Of a stretch of DNA of 64,000 bases, positions 55,241-64,000 are shown piece by piece (position 1 is the first letter of the stretch; each line of letters begins with the position of its first letter). Below the pieces are notes generated by a model. That model saw only the letters and a list, made by a program, of their open reading frames with translations. It was not told the DNA's origin and made no database searches. Both the position numbers and the translations under genes were made by a program. The DNA is from Lytechinus pictus. Taxonomy: Eukaryota > Echinodermata > Echinoidea > Temnopleuroida > Toxopneustidae. Location: positions 15,426,001 to 15,490,000 of the forward strand of contig NW_026974140.1 in NCBI RefSeq assembly GCF_037042905.1, in the 5' to 3' direction.

Positions 55241-55967
55241 CTATGCAATAAAGTGGAGACTGAAAAGAGACACGTATTACGAGGTTGGTAGAGACAGGAC
55301 TGACATAGGACATGTTTTACGTTATGAAAAATTGTCCGTGGATCCGGTCACCGGGGACTTGGATCACGATAAATATTCACAGGCACTGACAGACTGAGAC
55401 AGGCACAGCAGTCTCTCATTTTTATTGTCTAATTAGATCTAGATTCTAAGCAGCTTTTTCTAAGTCAATATTTTCAAGGTCAGTATGCCCACTGCTTTTC
55501 TGAATATTGGGAATGGGGAGTAACTTTACAATCCAATTTCATAATCAATTATGAGAGCATGGATACACACTGTAGTGTTAGAATGAGGCATTACACTTCA
55601 GTTCATGACATTGGATTCTAAAGGTAAGCCAGGGATGGCTGTATTTTGGCTCTGATTTTGACGTAGTTATTCAAATTCTCAGACATGGCTCATGTGCTAT
55701 GCTTGGTCTTGGATGTGCCGATCGCATTCGCAATTGAAATACGGCATAGATGTAGACTAGTTCATTCAGTTAGTTGAACTAAACTGAAGTTCAAAGCTTT
55801 GGGATGTTGAACGTTGGCACACAGTGACAGAAAGGGCCTGGAGCAGCCTCCTCCCTTCAACAATAAAAAAATTGCTGCCCATGCTTTTTGTTTTATTGTG
55901 AATGTATAATTACCATAATGATTGATTAGTCAGATATTGCATATTAGGCATACTTCTTCACATCTCA

Positions 55968-56015
55968 ACTCTCTCTCTATATATATATATCTCACATTCT
56001 CTCTGTCTCTGCCTC

Positions 56016-56046
<31 letters not shown>

Positions 56047-56050
56047 CTCG
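55968..56050. repeat. (CT)n/(TA)n microsatellite
   Basis: A ctctct run, a tatata run, then a long ctctctctctct run. A short open frame over it is low-complexity. Confidence 0.9.
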
Positions 56051-56610
56051 AACCCCCTCCCCTCTCTCGCTCATCATTTTCTCTTGCTTTCTAATTCTGA
56101 GTCTTATTTTGATATCTATAATGTCTTCTTTTCTTTTGTTTTTGTTGTGATGATTCTTATAATGAAATGTTTTAGAAATCTTTATGTCATGAATGAGGGT
56201 AATAATGCAGAGCCCTGTGGAAGACCAGTGATTTTTAAGAACATTCTAATTGTACATGTTTAGTTTGACATATTTTTTTATAAAGCTGAACAGGCTACTC
56301 TGGATAAAGATTTGCAGTAAATAAATAAAAGTAAATAATTCCATGACAGAGAAAAAAAGTAGAAAGAAAATGAAAGGGATCTAGGGAAAGGGGTACAAAA
56401 ATATGAATTATTTCATTTAAAGTCACAATTTTTTTTTTGTCATTTTAATGAGGTGATATTTTTTGCTTACCTATGTTTTGCCCATTCACAACTATGTAGG
56501 TCTAGATATTTAAAAAAAAATTATGCCATGTTCTGCACCCTAAAATATTGTACTCATTAGTCCACTGACATGTAACATTTATTGAATTTGTATTTCATCT
56601 TTTAAAGGAA

Positions 56611-59600
56611 ATGGCTATCATCCACTACTATGCTGTTCCAGCTTTGAGTGATGGCGCCCACCAAGCTGTGATCAATAAAGTGATTGGTATCATGGGAAAG
56701 GAGGAAGATGTACAGCTTGAGACAGAAGCATGCTATAATATTGAAGTTCAAGGAGGTTAGTAAATACAGGGAAACCACAAGGGAGAATACATGGTGGCAA
56801 AGGGAAATTTGCCCCCCCCCCCCAAAAAAAAAGGGGGTGTCAACACAATGTAACAGAAGAAGGAAATATATTGACTGTGGAAACTGCACTCAGTAATAAT
56901 AATGATAATAAAATAGGTATATTTACCTATAGGCTGCCTAGGCGCTCAAGCATTCAAGGAATTTCTTTCTACCGGGTACCCATTCACCTCACTTGGGTTG
57001 AGTGCAGCACAATGTGGATAAATTTCTTGCTGAAGGAAATTACACCATGGCTGGAATTCGAACCTACGACCCTCTGTTTCAAGGTCAGAAGACTTATCCA
57101 CTGGGCCACAACGCTCCACATATTGTCACCACGAATTGTCCTGTACTGTGTAACTTTTAATTGGCTGTATATCTTGGCAAAGCTTTTATTGTCTTTTTTT
57201 TGTCTATATGGGAATCATTATTGGTCTTGGAGTTCAGCCATTTTCTTGTAAAAAAAATAGGTAAAAGTCAACTCATGTCCAGGGCAAAAATTAATCCAAG
57301 GCTACTCATGCCATAACTCTGGATTCCCTATAGTTTGGCCTTTTGATTTTTTGTGTGCCTTATTTATTTTTCCCATTTATGCTGTAATATAGAGATGAGC
57401 CCCTTAAAATTGGGCCTTGTCCTATAAAATTGAAGGCCTGTGTGTCTTCCATCATCAACTGTATAAGACTTTTAAAAATCTATTTGCAGAACTTACAACA
57501 GACGAGATAAAGAAGCTACTGTTCATCATTGGTACTCCATTCCAGAATGATAAAATCACAACAGTTTCTGTGTTGGGTGAAAAAAAGACAGGGGATGCTT
57601 TGCTCATTGAGATTGGTCCAAGGTGAGTCCTTCAGTCTTGAGAGGATTTTTTCTTTGTTACCAGAACCTATCCCCATATGATTTTTTTAATGGACATTTA
57701 TTGTTTTGAATTACAATACATGTATAGTATTTGTTTGTTTTTTCTTTTTCTTTTTTTGGAAGTAATATAGTATTTGTTAATGAATCTAAATCACATATGC
57801 AGATGCCAAATTATGGGATTTAAAATATAGTTATTTTTTCGTTTTAATTTTACTTTTCAAGCTGACCTGCTTGATAAAGTTTTTTATCATGCATGAAAAA
57901 TATATACCGGTACTGAATCATCAGTATTTTCTATGAATGTAATTCATAAAATAAATTTGAACGTAAATACAAAAAAGTCCTATTAAAAAAGAATAAGTAT
58001 CTCTTCTCAAATATGTATGCATTCAATATATTTTGTCATCAATAAAATATCTTTAATAAAGTATATCACTTATCTTGAGAATTTTATTAGAAAATAAGGG
58101 AAAAAAGTATAATCAAAATCTCTGAAAACTGCTCATTTTTTTTCTTCTTATAAATGAAGGAAAGACTCGTCCATCAACATTAAACTTGTAGTATCTGTAT
58201 GCATTCATTTTGCTTCTTTCTTAGGATGAATAACTTTATCGAATTGATTTGCTGTTTATTTTCAAAGGTTAAACTTCTCAACAGCCTGGTCAACCAATGC
58301 AGTTTCCATCTGTCAATCGGCTGGTCTCACAAAGATAACCAGGATCGAGCCCTTCAGACGTTTCCTATTCACCTCCACCAATCCCTCCATCCTATTAGAA
58401 TATGAGCAGGCTATCGTTGCTTCACTGCATGATCGAATGACAGAATGTCGCTACCTAGAACCCCTAGAGAGCTTTGAGATCCAAGTTAAACCTGAGGCTG
58501 TGTATGATGTGGATATCATGAGCCAAGGGAAAGAGGCTCTCAAGAAAGCTAATACAGATCTTGGTAAATATTATGAATAAAAATCAATTTATAATTTATT
58601 TGAGTATCTAGAGCAATGTCTATTTTTTCATTGCCATATGGTGCAGGTAATCATGGAAATTAAATAAAAAGTACATTTGTCCTCAGTATTGTGCAATGCA
58701 TACTTCAGAGTGAGGAGATAAAATGATTATATTTTTAAGGAAATCACTACCTCTATTCTCGTGCGACTGTGGGAAAATATTCTTCAGATTTGAGAGTCTG
58801 TTGCATCAGGGGGGGGGTATGAAATGAACTTCATGGTGACGGAGAAAATCATTGTTAAAATTTTATCATGTGTATTTCAACGCTTCTCTTTATGTCAATA
58901 GACCCAGACAATCTAATATCTTCTTGATTACTTTCTTTTCCTATTTCTGACTGTCCTTTTAACTAGGTCTTGCCTTTGATGACTGGGACTTGGATTATTA
59001 CCATGACATGTTTACTAATAAGATCAAACGGAATCCAACTAGTGTGGAATGTTTTGATCTAGCTCAGTCAAACAGGTATGCTACTACTTGTGTAACTTCA
59101 TGACATATTTCTTTTGATGTATTGATTTGAGAAGCTAAATTTGTGATACTGGTAGTTTGTAGTTTACTGGGGTTTATAGGGCCATCGAAAATGCTAAAGA
59201 ATGGTTTAACCCATTTTTTGTTGGGGGGGGGGGGGGTTGGCCCAATTATTATTCAATATTTGATTTACAATTTATTACTCATGCATAAATGTTTTAATGA
59301 AATATCCTGCAGAGAAAGGGAAAGTCTTATTGCCAATTTAGAGAATAAACGATGGTCAAGTAAGACTTCAAACAATTTCATACATAAATGCTAATATAAA
59401 AAAATACAGTATTGAAAGTGAATTTGTAATGTTGCCAATTTGTAGAATAAAAGGTGATCAAATTAGGTTTCAAATTCATTGTCCCAATTTAGCAAAATAT
59501 TTCTTACTCTTTTAAGGTCAAGAATAAAAATTAACCTTCTTGAATGTAATGAAATCTGATATTTTTCGATGGATCTTGGCTAGTATCATGGAAACATAAT

Positions 59601-62600
59601 TGATATGGATGTTCTAGGAAAGAAAAATGTTTGAAGATTCTTTTGTAATATTGGCAATATTAAAGTCATAATTTTTCTTAATCCATGTATTTCTTTATGT
59701 TGTTTTGACAGTGAGCACAGTCGTCATTGGTTCTTCAAAGGTCGTATGGTGGTAGATGGTGAGGAGAAGAAGGATTCATTGTTTGACCTTGTCATGAAGA
59801 CACAAGAGAATAGTAATCCTAACAATGTTATCAAATTCTCTGACAATAGTAGGTAAGTATTTTATATTCTTTATATTTTTAGTTCTGTTTGGAGTAGTTC
59901 TGAACATTCTTGGTTACACCAATACATTAGATGAAAGTCTTTCATTTGTGTGTAAAGGTGGTCTTTGACTGGTATATCATGAAAACAACAGTTTTAGGGG
60001 GTGTTGCAAGAAAATATTTGCGATCAATTGCAAATATTCTTTTGCAATTTTACAACTGATAGATCAACGTTATAGCAAATCAGATCAAACTTCTTGTTTC
60101 AAGGAGCAGATTAGCTATCAATCACTAATTTGCAATTAACCGTAAGACATATATGGTTGATTTAGGGACCAAAATGGACTTGCAATTGATCGCAAGTTTC
60201 TTGCAACACCCAATTAGTCTTTGAATATTTTCATTGTGGATAGATAGATAATAGAAGGGTTAACAGAATATCACCATGTGATAGTCCTGAAAAGCAAATA
60301 TTGTTTGTAATCTTTTGTGAGTAAATGTGAACTGTTGATGTAACCTAATGATATTTGTTAGCTGCTTGAGCAGATATAGGGAAGTAAATCAGTGATCATG
60401 AAGCAAATGCACTACTCTCCCTTTCTCTGGTTTAAGGACGAAGAATGATATTGTGTGGTAAAAAGAAATTTCATATGTAAATAAAATAAACAGTAGGATA
60501 AGTATTTGAGCAATGATATTGGTGGCATAGGGTGAAAATAAGCACACAGTGGGGAAATCTTAAGAATTATAAAGTTTATTGACTATGTGAACTATCTATC
60601 TGAAGAGCAGACAACTAATGAAAGGGAAATTGAGAGAATACTAGTATATGAAATTAGCCTAGTTGGTAGCTGGTTAAGCTTAGTGAGTAACATGAAATAT
60701 TATTGTTTCTTTTCTAAACAGTGCTATTCAAGGTAATTCCATCAAAGCTCTTTATCCAATGCGTCCTGGTTGCTCAGCAACCCCAATGACTGACAAGCAA
60801 CTAGTGCGGCACATCATCTTCACTGCTGAGACTCACAATTTTCCTACAGGTACATGCCACCTTATCAGATACTGTAAACTTAGATCGTCAATATCCAATG
60901 GAAGTTTCTGTGAGATTTTTTGTGTGTGTTTACAAACCTATTTCAAATAGAATGAAAACAAAATTTCAGAATGAGTAATAGAATTAATTACACAATAAGA
61001 TTCTACAGTCACCAATAGATTTATGTTATTACTGAAAATATATAGATTCATGATCTACTGTGATGGATAGGATATGCTTAAGGGGGAAAATAACCATAAA
61101 CCTTTACTGCTCATGATGCTCAGGCACTTGTCACCTTGCACTAACTTAATGTTGTTGTTTTTGGGCCAATTAGAAAGTTTGATTCCATTTTATGTCAATG
61201 TTTGTTCCACCCTGGGGCAGGAATGAATTACTACATAATTTGAATTTGCAGTCTTACTCTTGAAACATATGTTTTTCCAAAAAGTGCCAAAATTTATGAC
61301 AAAACTGTCTTTTGTTCTACCAAATGACACTATTTTAAGGGCTAATAACAGTAGTTTGAGACTTGTCATTGATAACAAGTTTATTGAAACCTGGCCCAAG
61401 TAAAGTTCACATGGGCTCGTATCCTGAAGTCAGGTTTAATTTAAAATCTGGTTTAAAGTTGTGGTTTAACTATGGACAGCCAATAGTTGCATAAATATCT
61501 AACGATATGATATATAAATGTATCAGCTCATTTTTCGCTAAAATCATTCTTAACTGTTTCGGAAAGATAGATAAGATAACTTTCTTCACCATTCATGAGT
61601 TAGGAAAGAGCACAGTAAGCATATGAAACATGCAATGTAAGAAAAATTTTGACATGTTTGGCTTTCCATAATTTTAGCACAGAGTTAGAACATGGTCTAA
61701 GTTAAACCTGACTTCAGAATACCGGCCATAGAGTATGTATAATATGTCTAAAATGTCTCCCATCTAGGAGTTGCCCCTTTTAGCGGTGCTACAACTGGTA
61801 CAGGAGGGCGTATCAGAGATGTCCAGTGTGCAGGAAAAGGATCTCATGTAGTCGCTGGGACAGCTGGGTATTGCTTTGGTAACCTGAATATACCAGGTAT
61901 CATATCATGTTGCTTTATTGTATTATTTTTTGTTAATTTTCAGATCATTAATAGATTATTTAAAAAAATTAAGTCTCTTATACTAAGAAATATACAATCT
62001 TCTGGAAGTTTTTGTGATTAATGACTCTGTACTCTTCAACATCTTCTCAATGGAATGATTTATTTCATGGAATGTTTTACCATTTCTTTAGTCTTTCATG
62101 AAATCTAATTTTGACAAACTGAGATTTATGTGAGAATCAGAATAAAATTGACATTTTAAGATGACCTTTGTTTAGGCCTAGCCTGCATATCGGCTGTCTT
62201 AGGTAATTTGAACAGAAGTTGCGTCCACTTGGCTTCAAATTTCACAGACTTCAATCAGGAAAGAAACTGAGGGATTTATTCTATAAAATGTCTCAGGATT
62301 TTATTAAGCTGCTTTAAATACTGTTTTGATTCTGGTAAATGGGTTTTTAAATATCTTTCTGCCATTCAGGATATAATCTTCCTTGGGAGGATGCCTCCTT
62401 TGTGTATCCTAGCAACATGGCCAGCCCACTGGAGGTTGCCGTGGAAGCAAGTAACGGTGCCTCAGACTATGGAAACAAGTTTGGAGAACCGGTTCTAGCT
62501 GGTTTTGCCCGTTCCTTTGGCATGCTTGTACCAGGAGATGAAAGGAGAGAATGGGTCAAACCCATTATGTTCTCAGGGGGGTTAGGTTCTCTTGAGGAGG

Positions 62601-63998
62601 GACACATCAAGAAAGATTCTCCTCAACAGGGTATGAAAAATGATTAGTATTCTAACTTTATTTCATTTATAGGAGATCAATTGAAATAGAATAGATTTCC
62701 TAGATGTATCAGATATTATTTTGTCTATGATGAAATCTGTCAGTCCCTTATATGTGCTTCACTGATATAGTATCTTCATGTATGTTATTATTTTTTTTTT
62801 TAAGTATGCTACAATAACTGATCAGACTTTAACTGGGCTTTAATTAATAATATTTAAAGGAAAAATGTCCTTTCTCATGGTCATTTCATTACAAGTATTT
62901 TAGCATTTATTACTATAATATTACTTGTCATGTTAGCCATGTATGATTAAAATTTGAATTAGAAAAAAAAGAAAAAGAGTAGAACTTCATGCCAAAATAT
63001 TTGAAACTCAAAGGCTACTACAAACAGTTATTTGGATCTGTCATTACAAGAAAGTTGTTTTATTTGATCCCTCTCTTTCCATCACACCCCTAGATATGAA
63101 AGTAGTAAAGCTTGGTGGTCCCATCTATCGCATAGGAGTGGGTGGAGGGGCGGCCTCTTCCATTCAGGTACAGGGGGATAATACAGAATCCTTGGACTTT
63201 GGTGCTGTACAGAGAGGAGATGCTGAAATGGAGCAGAAGTTAAACAGGGTTGTAAGAGCTTGTATTGAGCTAGGAGAGAGGAATCCAATCAAGAGTATTC
63301 ATGATCAGGGAGCGGGAGGCAATGGTAAGCTCTAGGGGAGCATTTCATGTCGAGCCTTGGTAATTTACTGACTAATTTGCTCTCAGCCACTCAGATGCTA
63401 TGATTTTCAGTAGCTTATAATGCTTTATCAGACAAAAAATGCACCCCTGGTTTCTATATTATATGTTTTCCATGGTACAAATGAGATTTATCTTTTTCAT
63501 AGTTAGTTTAGGGCAGTTTTAAAGAAGCAGCAAAATTTTTAGCTTTTGTTAGATAAATATATGATATATAATTATAATCAAACAATTACTCGCTCAAAAA
63601 TATGCCACAACTTTCAACTTCCATCATGCCTATTTTGACAGATCCATCCCTTAAAATGTAAATGTCTCTTGTCAAATAAGTTGTATAAAATTATTCCCTT
63701 TGATATTTGAATTTTGCAAGTACCCTGGTAGGCCCACCATTTTCATTCCCTTACTGCTTATAGTAAATTATGATATTGTTTATTCAGGTAATGTCTTGAA
63801 AGAGATCTGTGAGCCAGCAGGAGCAGTGATCCGTACCAAGGCCTTCCAGCTAGGAGACCCCACCCTGACAACCCTAGAGATATGGGGAGCTGAATACCAA
63901 GAGAGTAATGCTGTACTGGTAGATGAGAACGATGAGGAGTTGCTTAGTGATATATGTAGGAGGGAGAGATGCCCGGTGTGCTTTGTAGGAGAGATCAC
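56611..63998 (+). CDS. PFAS: PFAS (FGAM synthase), N-terminal half, 10 exons, continues past right edge
   Basis: PFAS converts FGAR, glutamine and ATP to FGAM in de novo purine synthesis, in the cytosol. Exons are 56611-56755, 57490-57622, 58268-58563, 58967-59075, 59712-59852, 60722-60849, 61768-61896, 62370-62630, 63094-63324 and 63788 to the edge, all GT-AG and in phase. The PurS-like N-terminal domain (ACYNIEVQGE, ALLIEIGPRLNFSTAWSTNA) is followed by the AIRS-like synthetase domain: DLAQSNSEHSRHWFFKG, FTAETHNFPTG (the conserved catalytic-region His), GATTGTGGRIRDVQ, GNKFGEPVLAGFARSFG, VYRIGVGGGAASS-like and DFGAVQRGDAEMEQK. The glutaminase domain lies outside. The ATG is three bases inside its exon, so a 5' UTR exon lies upstream; a donor near 55624 (AAAG before GTAAGC) is one option. 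Confidence 0.97.
56900..57120 (-). mobile_element. tRNA-derived SINE in PFAS intron 1
   Basis: On the minus strand the head reads GTTGTGGCCCAGTGGATAAG (A box) and GGTTCGAATTCC (B box) with tRNA spacing. The anticodon arm does not form a proper seven-base loop. The head is followed by a non-tRNA body ending in a TTAT-rich tail. It is a different SINE family from that at 26430-27280. Confidence 0.75.
59999..60211. mobile_element. 213-bp MITE with GGGTGTTGCAAGAA ends, in PFAS intron 5
   Basis: Inverted ends GGGTGTTGCAAGAAA and their complement are followed by a second inverted pair (TTGCGATCAATTGCAA on both sides). Length and GGGTGTT termini match the 5090-5303 element, so they may be one superfamily, although the interiors differ. 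Confidence 0.8.
61413..61728. mobile_element. 316-bp MITE just upstream of PFAS exon 7
   Basis: The inverted ends share GTATYCTGAAGTCAGGTTTAA about 8 bp from each terminus. The left end begins GGGCTCG and the right complement GGCCGG. AT flanks both sides. The right end lies 39 bp from the exon that starts at 61768. Confidence 0.75.
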
Positions 63999-64000
63999 GG

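Noticed and set aside
57045..57118. Possible tRNA gene on the minus strand
   Set aside because: The tRNA-like head has no canonical seven-base anticodon loop and is joined to a non-tRNA tail; it is a SINE.

Overview
This is an AT-rich, intron-rich animal nuclear sequence. Short coding exons with GT-AG borders are separated by long introns crowded with small non-autonomous transposons, tRNA-derived SINEs and homopolymeric C/G runs. The gene set and repeat style fit a marine invertebrate deuterostome, most likely an echinoderm such as a sea urchin. That assignment is an inference from memory; no search was run. I see no bacterial operon, CRISPR array, rRNA or functional tRNA gene.

Five protein-coding genes are supported by exon-by-exon reading, with splice sites and codon phase checked at every junction. 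(1) PCM1 (centriolar satellite scaffold), minus strand, first 14 coding exons between 15736 and 422, running off the left edge. (2) TRAPPC2/sedlin (TRAPP subunit), plus strand, 28865-33059, complete, 142 aa. (3) SPATC1/speriolin-like, plus strand, 36463-41217, complete, 837 aa, with one very large first exon. (4) SRD5A3 (polyprenol reductase), minus strand, 49284-44348, complete, 304 aa. (5) PFAS (FGAM synthase, purine synthesis), plus strand, from 56611 and running off the right edge after ten coding exons. PCM1/TRAPPC2 and SRD5A3/PFAS are divergent pairs; SPATC1/SRD5A3 are convergent. The genes belong to unrelated housekeeping or centrosomal pathways, and nothing suggests an operon-like unit.

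The most striking gene-level feature is intron 3 of TRAPPC2 (30833-32112). It has AT-AC ends, a minor-spliceosome 5' splice site and a U12-type branch site 17 nt from its end, and only this junction restores the conserved protein.

The gene-poor block between PCM1 and TRAPPC2 (15738-28819) is a transposon graveyard. It holds a 5.3-kb inverted-repeat element (16735-22079) whose arms carry tandem ~125-bp units, with a hAT-type MITE inserted in one arm and a TTAA-flanked MITE in the other. Further right are another TTAA element, a TA-flanked CAGT-type MITE, and a 528-bp near-perfect foldback with a clean 9-bp target duplication inside a SINE. A GC-rich patch (26064-26318) with two outward-facing donor sites is the best candidate for the shared PCM1/TRAPPC2 promoter. 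Introns and intergenic DNA elsewhere carry more MITEs (including one TTAA MITE nested in another MITE at 42622-43254), tandem arrays, a polypurine tract and a polypyrimidine tract.
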